Shown: one piece after another, positions 48,813-57,573 of the stretch
How the letters are laid out: each line of letters opens with the position of its first letter
Position numbering within the stretch: the first letter of the stretch is position 1
NCBI GenBank assembly: GCA_900541045.1
Contig: UQID01000002.1
Coordinates: 1-64,000, forward strand
Origin: an uncultured Collinsella sp.
Lineage (GTDB): Bacteria; Actinomycetota; Coriobacteriia; Coriobacteriales; Coriobacteriaceae
DNA: 64,000 nucleotides
Reading direction: 5' to 3'
Position numbers and translations under genes: made by a program
Notes under the pieces: generated by a model
Database searches by the model: none
The model's input: the letters and a program-made list of their open reading frames with translations, nothing else
What the model was told of the DNA's origin: nothing

Positions 48813-51800
48813 GTGCGTAGGAATTCCATTTTTACGAAACGGTGGGTGAAGGGAAGCGCGGTCCTCGTCGCAACAGCGGCGACTCTCGTGTTCGCTAGTC
48901 CCCAGCAGGCGATTGCCACGCCGCTTAAGGGCGTCGACTCGGCGACCGTGTCTCAGTCCGCCTCGAACGTCGTCGACATCGATTTCGCCGACGGCATCAA
49001 GGGCCGTATCACATTTCTAGAGGACGGCATTTTCCGTTACAATGTCGACCCCAAAGGCGAGTTCTCTGAGTATGCCACGCCGCGTAGCAAGTCCCACACG
49101 GCTAAGATTCAGGCCCAGCCCGACACCTCGGATACCTACAGCAAGCCGAGCGCGACGGTTGTCGACAAGGGTGACACTATCGAGATCACCGGTGGAAAGG
49201 CGACCGTGATTCTGGACAAGGCGACTGGCAAGATGAGCATCAAGTCGGGCGACCGTGTCGTGGTCTCCGAGTCCGCGTCCCTCGACCTTGATAAGAAGGG
49301 CACCGTCCAGACGCTCGCCAAGGCGAAGTCCGAGAACTTCTTTGGCGGCGGTACTCAGAACGGCCGCTTCCTGCACACCAACCAGACCATCGCCATCTCC
49401 AACACCAACAACTGGACCGATGGCGGCGTTGCTTCGCCCAACCCGTTCTATTGGACGAGTGACGGCTACGGCGTGCTCCGAAACACGTTCGCAGAAGGTT
49501 CCTACGACTTCGGTTCTACGGATGCATCGACGGTCACGACTTCGCACAGCGAGAATGAGTTCGATGCCTACTACTTCGTGGCGACCAACGATGGCGCCTC
49601 GAACGTGGCAACCGAGATGCTGCAGGACTACTACAAGGTAACCGGTAATCCGGTGCTGCTGCCCGAATACGGTTTCTACCTGGGTCATCTGAATGCCTAT
49701 AACCGTGATGGCTGGTCAACGACTTCGGGTCAGAAGAAGTGGGAGACCAAGGGCAGCAAGTCCTCGAGCGAGAAGGGCGACGTTAAGTACGAGTCTGGCA
49801 TGGCGACGGGCTACAAGCTCGACGGCACGCTTACGTCCGAGACGCTCAACGGTGAAGGTCCTACGGTCGATACCGAGAACATGAAGGCGACCGATTTCGA
49901 CCGCCAGTTCTCTGCCCGGCAGGTTATCGATGACTACGAGGACAACGACATGCCGCTCGGCTGGTTCCTGCCGAACGACGGCTACGGTGCCGGCTATGGC
50001 CAGAACGGTTACTACAAGACCGGCGGCGTCAACTCCGACGGAACGAGTTCTGCCGAGCGCCTCAACGCCGTGCGCGCCAACGTCGACAACCTTAAGAAGT
50101 TCACCGAGTACGCTAACTCCAAGGGCGTGAGCACGGGCCTGTGGACCCAGTCCAACCTTGAGCCCGATAGCAACTCCGAGACTCCGTGGCACCTGCTTCG
50201 CGACTTCGACGCCGAGGTCAAGACGGGAGGCATCACTACCCTCAAGACCGACGTCGCCTGGGTTGGCTCTGGCTACTCTTTTGGTCTTAACGGCATCAAG
50301 ACGGCTTATGACACGGTGACGACCGGCGCCAACAAGCGCCCCAACATCATTACGCTCGATGGTTGGGCCGGCACGCAGCGCTTTGGCGGCATCTGGACCG
50401 GCGACCAGTACGGCGGCAACTGGGAGTACATCCGCTTCCATATCCCCACGTATATCGGTCAGAGTCTTTCGGGCAACCCCAACATCGGCTCCGACATGGA
50501 CGGCATCTTTGGCGGCGACCCCATCATCTCGGCACGCGACTACCAGTGGAAGACGTTCACGCCCTCTATGCTCGACATGGACGGTTGGGGCACCTACCGC
50601 AAGTCGCCCATGACGCACGGCGATCCCTACACGGGCATCTCGCGCTTCTACCTCAAGCTCAAAGCGCAGCTCATGCCCTATATCTACACGAGTGCGGCTT
50701 CGGCGGCCAACATCGATACGGGTAACGGCGATACCGGCCTGCCCATGATCCGCGCCATGCTGCTCTCCGACAACTCCGAGTACGCCGCGAGCACTTCGAC
50801 GCAGTACCAGTATATGTTCGGTGAGAATTTCCTGGTTGCGCCGGTGTATCAGGATACCCAGGCAGATGACAAGGGCAATGACGTTCGCAACGGCATCTAC
50901 CTTCCCAACTACGGCACCGATGATAATCCCACCATCTGGATCGACTACTTCTCGGGTAAGCAGTACCGCGGCGGCCAGGTCCTCAACAACTACGATGCTC
51001 CGCTCTGGAAGCTGCCGCTCTTTGTAAAGGCCAATTCCATCGTGCCGATGTATGCCGAGAACAACAACCCCGAGGCTGTGACCGAGACCAACACCAAGGG
51101 CACTGACCGCAGCCAGCGTATCGTCGAGTTCTTCGCCACCGAGGGTGAGGGCAGCTTCACGCAGTACGAGGACGACGGCTCCTCCATCGAGAACAAAACG
51201 ACTGAGGACAATGCCTACGGCACGATCGACAATATCTCTTACGGTGACCATGTGAGTACCGTCTTTAGCTCCAAGGCCACGGGCGGCACCGCAACCTTTA
51301 CCGCTGCGGCGTCCCAGGGCAGCTATAGTGGTTACGATTCCAACCGTACCACGACCTTTGTGGCCAACGTGTCCGCCAAGCCTGCGAGCGTCATCGCCAA
51401 GAATGGCGGCACTGCGCTCAACGTGACCGAGGTCGACTCACAGGAGGCTTTCGACGCCGCGACCCCCGAGGCTGGCCAAGCGGTCTACTTCTACAACGAA
51501 AGCCCCAACCTCAACCACTACGGCAGCGATGCGGACAGCACCGAGGCCGAGAAGGGCGAGAGCTTCAACGACACTAAGATCACCACGAACCCCAAGGTCT
51601 ACGTCAAGTTTGCGAAGACCGATGTCGCTGCAGCGGAGCAGACGCTCGAGCTGGGCGGTTTCGTGAACGCCGACGCCACGCTCGCGGCCGACCGCCTCAA
51701 CGAGAACCTCTCCGCACCAGCGAACCTTGCTGCCCCCGAGGACGCCACGACTCCCACGAGCATTAAGCTCACCTGGGGAAAGGTCGATGGTGCTACCTCC

Positions 51801-54800
51801 TACGACCTTAAGGTCGATGGCACCGTGTTCGCCGTGGGCGATGCAGCGGAATTCACGCATACCGATCTTGCCTACAATAGCAAGCACACCTACCAGATCC
51901 GTTCGCGCAACGCCGAGGGCTACTCCCGTTGGAGCGATGTGCTCGCGGCGAACTCCGCCCTCGACCCATGGCGGAACGTGCCCGAGGCCGAGAAGATCAC
52001 CTGGGAGGGCTCGATCTACGGCAGCCATAAGGCCGATCTCGCCTTCGACCATGAGTTCCAGACGAGCGACGGCGGCTTCCACTCCGGCGGCAACGACCTG
52101 GGCAAGGCGCTCACCGTTGACTACGGCCGCGCCTACAAGCTCGACAAGCTCGAGTACTATCCGCGTACCGACGCCGGCAACGGCACTGTGACCAAGATGC
52201 GCATCGAGACGAGTCTCGACGGTGTCCATTGGACGAGCCAGGAGGTCGATTGGGAGCGCTCCGCCGCCTGCAAAACGGTGACGTTCGACGGCGCCGTGGC
52301 CGCACGCTACGTGCGTATGACGCCGCTCGCTTCGGTTGGTAACTTCTTCTCCGCGTCCGAGATCGCCATCTACAAGGCCGATGGTACGGACGGCTTTGCT
52401 GTGGGTTCCAACCTCAACAAGGCAACGATCTCCGATGGCGACTTTTCCAACATGAAGAATTATCTGGGTCTCGAGAACCGCGAGCCCGATACCTCGACGT
52501 TCGACTCGCAGATTCGCGACCACTTTGCCGATCTCAACGGCAACGGGGTCTATGATGTCTACGACTACTCGTTTACCATGGCGGGGCTTGATGGCGGCAC
52601 CAAGCAGAAAGGCAAGGTCGCCGGCAAGCTCGCGGTGATTCCGAGCAAGACCGAGGTCGATGCCGGCGATGAGATCACCGTCGATGTCTATGCGGCCGAC
52701 GCCAAGAACGTCAACGCCCTGGGCGCGCTCGTCAACTTTAAGAGTGACCAGTTTGAGTTTGTGTCCGAGAGCATCTCGCAGGATGGTTCGACCGCCGGCA
52801 TGGAGAACCTGTCGCGCGAGAAGGTCCAGTTCGCGGACGGCACACAGACCATCAACCTCGCCTTTGCCAACCGCGGCGACGGCAAGCTCTACAACGGCAC
52901 TGGCGCGGTGGCGAGCTTCAAACTCAAGGCCAAGACGGCCGGCAAGGTTGAACTGCCCTCGACGTCTTGGCTCATCGGTCCGGCGTGCGATGCGCTCGAG
53001 TTTACGAGTGACGGTACCGTGACGATGCCGGACGTTCCGCAGCCCACGGTTGCCGAGTACGGTCAGGATGCCTTCAACATCACGATGACCAACGACGAGC
53101 TCACGACCGACGACGGTTCCAACGTCGAGAAGCTTATTCAGCAGAAGAGCTATAACGCGCTGTTCGATAACGATGAGGGCGACAACGGCTTTGAGTTCCT
53201 GTGGAACTGGAGCGGCAACTGGGACAGCGAGGGCAAGCTTCCGAGTTACGTGAAGCTTCCCACCACGATGACATTTGCCTTTAAGACACCATCGAAGCTC
53301 GATGCCGTTGAGGTCGTCAACCGCGACGGCGGTAACGGCACCGTGCAGAAGATCAAGGCCGTCGTGACGTTCGAGGATGGCTCGACCCAGGAGTTCGCGG
53401 GTGGGGAGTACGATTCCTTCCAGGCTCGCTACGCCTTTGGCCTCTCTGCCGAGAACAAGGGCAAGAAGGCGACTAAGGTCGAGATCACGCCGCTTGAGGC
53501 ATCGGGTGACCAGATGCTCACACTGCGCGAGATCAACTTCAACTACACGCAGGGTGTCGAGGCCATCGAGGGTATCGAGCTGGGCAAGAACCAGACCGAG
53601 TTCTTTGAGGGCGACGTTACGCTCGTCGACGCTAAGGCCACGCCCGAGAGCGCCGGCTACCCCTATGTGACGGTCGAGAGCTCCGACTCCTCTGTGGTGA
53701 GCGTCTCCGCTGTTCAGGCCGGCGATAGCGTGAACTACTACTTGCGTGCCAACAAGGCCGGCAAGGCAACGATCACGGTGGCGTCAGTGCTCGACCCCTC
53801 CAAGACCGCATCCTATGAGGTCGAGGTCAAGGCTGGTGTCGACACCTCTGCGCTCATGGCGGCGCTTTCCAAGGCCGCGGGCTACAGCGAGTCCGTCTAC
53901 ACCAAGGATTCTTATGCAGCTCTCACCGCTGCGGTCGAGGCGGCTCAGAAGCTTCTCGACGGCGGCCAGGGCAGCTATAGCAAGAAGGATGTCGCAGACG
54001 CTACGACCAAGATCGAAAAGGCAATCGACGGCCTCAAGATGCGCCCCGTTGATGAGAAGAAGCTCATCAACACGCCCGAGAACCGCGAGAACGTCAAGGT
54101 GACCGGCTTCTCGAGCGAGGCCGACTATGAGGGCAGCAACGCCGTCAACGCTCTTGACGGCGATGAGCAGACGCTCTGGCACAGCGACTATGCTTATAAG
54201 ACCGGTATGCCCCAGCACCTGACCGTCGACCTGGGCCGCGACTACGATCTCACCGACGTCACGTTCCTGCCGCGCCAGGACGGCGGCACGAACGGCGATA
54301 TCTTTGAGGCCGAGGTGCTGGTCTCCGACACCGCCGACGGTTATGAGATGGGCACCGCCGCGTCGATGGGTACGTTTACCTTCGACAACGACGGCCGCGT
54401 GCTCACCGACCGTGGCGACTGGAAGCAGATGAGCTTTGGTGCCGCGCGCGGTCGCTACGTGACCGTCAAGGTGCTCCACGCCGGCGGTGGCAGCGTTGAC
54501 GCCTACTGCAGCATGGCGGAACTCAAGTTCTACGGTGCGGCCGTTCCCGATCCGGTGGCGAAGGACGACCTCACTGCCGCGATTGAAAAGGTTGATGCCG
54601 AGGTTGCAGCCGGCGACCTTAAGGCCAGTGACTACACCGAGGCTTCCTGGACCGCGTTCCAGAACGCCTTGGCGAGCGCCCGCGCCATCCTGAGCGACGA
54701 GAACGCCACGCAGGACGAGGTCGACCAGGCACTCAAGGCGCTCGAGGATGCCCGTGACGCGCTCGAGAAGACCCCGGTGACCCCAGTTGAGAACCCGACC

Positions 54801-55226
54801 AAGAAACAGCTCAAGGCCCTGGTCAAGCAGGCGAAGGAGACTGACACCAAGGGAAAGACGGCCGAGTCCGTCAAGGCACTGACGGATGCCATTACCTACG
54901 CCGAGGATGTCTTGGGTGATGAGAATGCTTCCGACACCCAGCTCCAGGCGGCTTATGACCAGCTCAAGCTGGCCATCGAGGGCCTTAAGGATGCCGACTC
55001 CGGCAACCAGGGCGGTTCGGGCAACCAGGGTTCCGGCAATGGCTCGAACGGCGGCAGCCAGGCGGGCAAGCCCGCAGGCGACAAGGCCCAGGGCGGCAAG
55101 AAGAACGGTTCGGCGATCCCCGTTACTGGCGATCAAACGGCGGCAACTGTCGCGACTGTCGGTGGCCTTGGAGCCATCATCGCTGCGATCGGTGCCTTCT
55201 TCCACCGTCGCAATAAGGCTGAGTAG
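48813..55226 (+). CDS. Giant secreted multimodular GH31 glycoside hydrolase with sortase signal
   Basis: A 2137-residue surface enzyme, GTG start after AAGGAG. Signal peptide about 1-36. GH31 catalytic region about 40-800, with likely nucleophile D480 (LKTDVAWVG) and acid/base D531 (WTGDQYGG). Then: fibronectin III about 970-1048; F5/8C (CBM32-like) about 1050-1193; dockerin-like DLNGNGVYDVYDYSF near 1240; cohesin-like about 1270-1405; a second F5/8C about 1450-1580; Big2-like about 1592-1672; FIVAR; a third F5/8C about 1750-1909; two FIVAR; a Gly/Ser linker; and IPVTG (2102-2106), a membrane helix and HRRNKAE. GH31 covers alpha-glucosidases, alpha-xylosidases and alpha-N-acetylgalactosaminidases; the substrate is not clear, but host mucin glycans are possible. 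Confidence 0.9.
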   Translation: MRRNSIFTKRWVKGSAVLVATAATLVFASPQQAIATPLKGVDSATVSQSASNVVDIDFADGIKGRITFLEDGIFRYNVDPKGEFSEYATPRSKSHTAKIQAQPDTSDTYSKPSATVVDKGDTIEITGGKATVILDKATGKMSIKSGDRVVVSESASLDLDKKGTVQTLAKAKSENFFGGGTQNGRFLHTNQTIAISNTNNWTDGGVASPNPFYWTSDGYGVLRNTFAEGSYDFGSTDASTVTTSHSENEFDAYYFVATNDGASNVATEMLQDYYKVTGNPVLLPEYGFYLGHLNAYNRDGWSTTSGQKKWETKGSKSSSEKGDVKYESGMATGYKLDGTLTSETLNGEGPTVDTENMKATDFDRQFSARQVIDDYEDNDMPLGWFLPNDGYGAGYGQNGYYKTGGVNSDGTSSAERLNAVRANVDNLKKFTEYANSKGVSTGLWTQSNLEPDSNSETPWHLLRDFDAEVKTGGITTLKTDVAWVGSGYSFGLNGIKTAYDTVTTGANKRPNIITLDGWAGTQRFGGIWTGDQYGGNWEYIRFHIPTYIGQSLSGNPNIGSDMDGIFGGDPIISARDYQWKTFTPSMLDMDGWGTYRKSPMTHGDPYTGISRFYLKLKAQLMPYIYTSAASAANIDTGNGDTGLPMIRAMLLSDNSEYAASTSTQYQYMFGENFLVAPVYQDTQADDKGNDVRNGIYLPNYGTDDNPTIWIDYFSGKQYRGGQVLNNYDAPLWKLPLFVKANSIVPMYAENNNPEAVTETNTKGTDRSQRIVEFFATEGEGSFTQYEDDGSSIENKTTEDNAYGTIDNISYGDHVSTVFSSKATGGTATFTAAASQGSYSGYDSNRTTTFVANVSAKPASVIAKNGGTALNVTEVDSQEAFDAATPEAGQAVYFYNESPNLNHYGSDADSTEAEKGESFNDTKITTNPKVYVKFAKTDVAAAEQTLELGGFVNADATLAADRLNENLSAPANLAAPEDATTPTSIKLTWGKVDGATSYDLKVDGTVFAVGDAAEFTHTDLAYNSKHTYQIRSRNAEGYSRWSDVLAANSALDPWRNVPEAEKITWEGSIYGSHKADLAFDHEFQTSDGGFHSGGNDLGKALTVDYGRAYKLDKLEYYPRTDAGNGTVTKMRIETSLDGVHWTSQEVDWERSAACKTVTFDGAVAARYVRMTPLASVGNFFSASEIAIYKADGTDGFAVGSNLNKATISDGDFSNMKNYLGLENREPDTSTFDSQIRDHFADLNGNGVYDVYDYSFTMAGLDGGTKQKGKVAGKLAVIPSKTEVDAGDEITVDVYAADAKNVNALGALVNFKSDQFEFVSESISQDGSTAGMENLSREKVQFADGTQTINLAFANRGDGKLYNGTGAVASFKLKAKTAGKVELPSTSWLIGPACDALEFTSDGTVTMPDVPQPTVAEYGQDAFNITMTNDELTTDDGSNVEKLIQQKSYNALFDNDEGDNGFEFLWNWSGNWDSEGKLPSYVKLPTTMTFAFKTPSKLDAVEVVNRDGGNGTVQKIKAVVTFEDGSTQEFAGGEYDSFQARYAFGLSAENKGKKATKVEITPLEASGDQMLTLREINFNYTQGVEAIEGIELGKNQTEFFEGDVTLVDAKATPESAGYPYVTVESSDSSVVSVSAVQAGDSVNYYLRANKAGKATITVASVLDPSKTASYEVEVKAGVDTSALMAALSKAAGYSESVYTKDSYAALTAAVEAAQKLLDGGQGSYSKKDVADATTKIEKAIDGLKMRPVDEKKLINTPENRENVKVTGFSSEADYEGSNAVNALDGDEQTLWHSDYAYKTGMPQHLTVDLGRDYDLTDVTFLPRQDGGTNGDIFEAEVLVSDTADGYEMGTAASMGTFTFDNDGRVLTDRGDWKQMSFGAARGRYVTVKVLHAGGGSVDAYCSMAELKFYGAAVPDPVAKDDLTAAIEKVDAEVAAGDLKASDYTEASWTAFQNALASARAILSDENATQDEVDQALKALEDARDALEKTPVTPVENPTKKQLKALVKQAKETDTKGKTAESVKALTDAITYAEDVLGDENASDTQLQAAYDQLKLAIEGLKDADSGNQGGSGNQGSGNGSNGGSQAGKPAGDKAQGGKKNGSAIPVTGDQTAATVATVGGLGAIIAAIGAFFHRRNKAE

Positions 55227-55247
55227 TCCCAGCGACAACTAAGCAAA

Positions 55248-55290
55248 CGTGCCCGCCGTCCCACCCAAGGACGGTGGGCACGCTTTTTTA
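55248..55290 (+). terminator. Terminator after the surface protein gene
   Basis: CGTGCCCGCCGTCC pairs with GGACGGTGGGCACG (one mismatch), followed by six T. Confidence 0.9.
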
Positions 55291-55302
55291 TTTCAGCTAA
55301 CG

Positions 55303-55418
55303 TACGTCATGGCAATCCCCGGTAGGTCGAGGGGTGCTTTGCGGGCGGGCCAGGCTTTATCTGAACGACTTTGCGAAGCAACCGGAGCGAAGATAAAGCC
55401 TGGCCCGCCCGCGAAGCG
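55303..55418. repeat. Repeat unit with 22-bp perfect palindrome
   Basis: The first 32 bases match 48399-48430 at 28 positions, in the same orientation. Arms 55341-55362 and 55391-55412 are perfect inverted copies of 22 bases (beginning GCGGGCGGGCCAGG). The loop includes CTTTGCGAAGC. The two units flank the GH31 gene as direct repeats. Confidence 0.8.
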
Positions 55419-55515
55419 CCACAAAGACCGCAGGGACGGGAGCAGCTATACTACTCTCAGTAGTTAAGGGTCGCGGATCCGCCGCGTCACCGCTCTCAAC
55501 AGGAGGTCTTTGTTT

Positions 55516-55980
55516 ATGGCAGATCAAAAGCCGGTTGTCGGGATCATCATGGGCTCCAAGTCCGATCTGGGCGTTATGGAAGGCTGCACCGCCGAGCTCG
55601 AGGCGCTCGGTGTGCCCTATGAGCTTGTCATTGCGAGCGCACACCGCACGCCGGCGAAGGTCCACGAGTGGGCTTCGACTGCTGCCGACCGTGGCATTAA
55701 GGTGATCATTGCCGCCGCCGGCAAGGCCGCTCACTTGGGTGGTGTCGTGGCTGCCTTTACGCCGCTACCGGTTATCGGTGTGCCTATGAAGACGAGTGAC
55801 CTGGGCGGTATGGATTCGCTGCTGTCGATGGTGCAGATGCCTTCGGGCGTACCCGTGGCCTGCGTTGCCATCAACGGCGCCAAGAACGCCGCCATCTATG
55901 CCACGCAGATCTTGGGCGCATGCGACCCCGAGTACCGCAAGGTTATCGAGAAGATGAAGCAGGAGATGGCCGACGCCTAG
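55516..55980 (+). CDS. purE: N5-carboxyaminoimidazole ribonucleotide mutase
   Basis: A 154-residue class I PurE, step 6 of IMP synthesis. VGIIMGSKSDLGVMEGC opens the protein, followed by YELVIASAHRTPAKVHEWA, IIAAAGKAAHLGGVVAAFTPLPVIGVP and GLDSLLSMVQMPSGVPVA-like residues. ATG 55516 follows AGGAGG; an in-frame TTG two codons earlier is less likely. No purK is seen next to it. Confidence 0.96.
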   Translation: MADQKPVVGIIMGSKSDLGVMEGCTAELEALGVPYELVIASAHRTPAKVHEWASTAADRGIKVIIAAAGKAAHLGGVVAAFTPLPVIGVPMKTSDLGGMDSLLSMVQMPSGVPVACVAINGAKNAAIYATQILGACDPEYRKVIEKMKQEMADA

Positions 55981-56015
55981 GCGTTCCGCCGTTTCACCGC
56001 AGTATAAGGAGAGCC

Positions 56016-57014
56016 ATGTCCGACTATCAGGGAAAACGATTCAAGGCTTCTCAGATTCCCGATCCGTCGAAGCCGGGTGCTGCCCATGCGGCACAGCAGG
56101 GTCGGACATCCTCTCCTCAGCAGCCGCGCGCGCCGCGCCCCGTGATGCCGGCGACGCATCGTCGACAGGACGCGCCAGCCGCATATCGACCTTCATCTTA
56201 TAGCAACGCTAAGAAGCCGCCCCGGTCTTCATCGCATGCCGCGCCGTCGGATTACACCGAGCCGCCGCGCAAAAAGCGCCGCTCCATTATTCCCATTCTG
56301 CTCATCATCATCGGCATCGGCCTGATTGTCGCCGCCGCCGCTATCTTTATCAATGCTCAGATTGGCTATAAACAGGCAAGCGATTCGTACCAGAAAATCG
56401 AGAAGCAATATGTAAGCGATAAGGACGCCAGCGGCGTGCCGATTATCGACTTCGATGCACTTGCCCAGACAAATCCCGAGGTTGTGGGTTGGATTTACGC
56501 GCCGGGAACCAACATCAACTATCCCGTGGTGCAGACCAACAACAACTCCAAATACCTCAACACGCTGTTCGACGGTACGGCCAATGCATCCGGGGCCATT
56601 TTCCTGGATAGCAATGACACCGCGCCGGGCATGGTGGATCAGCAGACCACGATCTACGGCCACCACATGAATGACGGGTCGATGTTCAACGTGATTTCGG
56701 ACACCACTGATCAGGCAACGTTCGATAGCATCGAGTTCGTGTATTACATCACACGGGATGCTACGTATAAACTGCGACCACTGGCGACCAAAGTTGTCGA
56801 GGACACGTATGCCAAGGCGCGCACGACCAATTTTGAGGGCGACGACGGGCTCAAGAACTACCTGTCCGAGATGCTCGACGGTGCCTCTGCCGTGGCGAGC
56901 GATGCCATCGATCGTGCCGCTTCGGCAACCAAGGTCGTAACGCTTGTGACCTGTCGTTCGTTATCGCTGAGCAACACACGTGCCGTCATGGTGCTCACGC
57001 CGGTCGAGGAATAG
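56016..57014 (+). CDS. srtB: Class B sortase
   Basis: A 332-residue membrane transpeptidase. A long basic, proline-rich cytosolic N-terminus (1-90) precedes one membrane helix (about 91-113). The catalytic domain has WIYAPGTNINYPVVQTNNNSKYL, YGHHMNDGSMF (H216 or H217), TLVTCRSLS (C313) and R322 in SNTRAVMVL, the class B layout. The ATG follows AAGGAG. The IPVTG-bearing GH31 protein lies upstream with only purE between, and is a possible substrate, although class B enzymes usually use NPQTN-like signals or assemble pili. Confidence 0.9.
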   Translation: MSDYQGKRFKASQIPDPSKPGAAHAAQQGRTSSPQQPRAPRPVMPATHRRQDAPAAYRPSSYSNAKKPPRSSSHAAPSDYTEPPRKKRRSIIPILLIIIGIGLIVAAAAIFINAQIGYKQASDSYQKIEKQYVSDKDASGVPIIDFDALAQTNPEVVGWIYAPGTNINYPVVQTNNNSKYLNTLFDGTANASGAIFLDSNDTAPGMVDQQTTIYGHHMNDGSMFNVISDTTDQATFDSIEFVYYITRDATYKLRPLATKVVEDTYAKARTTNFEGDDGLKNYLSEMLDGASAVASDAIDRAASATKVVTLVTCRSLSLSNTRAVMVLTPVEE

Positions 57015-57050
57015 ATTATGGGCTACTCAATGACGGTGAAAGGAGAAATG

Positions 57051-57467
57051 ATGCTTGAGAACGGCAAATCGATGCCTTCGGTTGATGCTTGGCTGCGCGA
57101 AGCCAAGGCCGATGTTTCGGCGGCTGATTGTGGGATGTACCTGACACACAACGGCGTGGTGCGCGCGACGCCCAAGGCCGAAGTGCGCGGAGTCGAGACC
57201 GATGGCGTGGCGCCAGGCCACAAGGTGGGCGGCATGGTGTTTGGCTTCGATGCCGAAAAGGTGCAGGCCGCTATCGAGGCGACGCGTACGATGCCGGGTA
57301 TCGGCTATGTGCGCGTGTGGCTGGCGAGCGGCGAGCTTACCGTGGGCGACGACATCATGCTCGTGCTCATTGGCGGAGACATTCGCCCGCATGTGGTCGA
57401 TGCGCTGCAGTCGCTCGTCGGCACCATCAAGAACGAGTGCGTGAGCGAGGTCGAGCGCGAGGCGTAA
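57051..57467 (+). CDS. MoaE-like protein
   Basis: A 138-residue protein resembling the molybdopterin synthase large subunit in outline: DCGMYLTHNGVVRATPK, VGGMVFGFDAEKVQAAIEATRTMPGIGYVRVWLASGELTVGDDIMLVLIGGDIRPHVVDALQSLVGTIKNE. The usual C-terminal lysine motif (PIWKKE-like) is replaced by CVSEVERE, so the catalytic lysine is not evident. No other molybdenum cofactor gene lies in the window. The ATG at 57051 has AAAGGAG five bases upstream; an ATG at 57018 with GAGGA is also possible. Confidence 0.65.
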   Translation: MLENGKSMPSVDAWLREAKADVSAADCGMYLTHNGVVRATPKAEVRGVETDGVAPGHKVGGMVFGFDAEKVQAAIEATRTMPGIGYVRVWLASGELTVGDDIMLVLIGGDIRPHVVDALQSLVGTIKNECVSEVEREA

Positions 57468-57500
57468 GGCCTCGTCGGCAATCCGAGTCTGTCTATAGCG

Positions 57501-57541
57501 AAAGCCCGCCGGCAGTTCATGTAGATCTGCCAGCGGGCTTT
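57501..57541. terminator. Two-way terminator between convergent genes
   Basis: AAAGCCCGCCGGCAG pairs with CTGCCAGCGGGCTTT (one mismatch). Runs of T are short on both strands. Confidence 0.6.
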
Positions 57542-57573
57542 GATGTGTTGGAGCTATTTTGCTCTGGCGTTTG

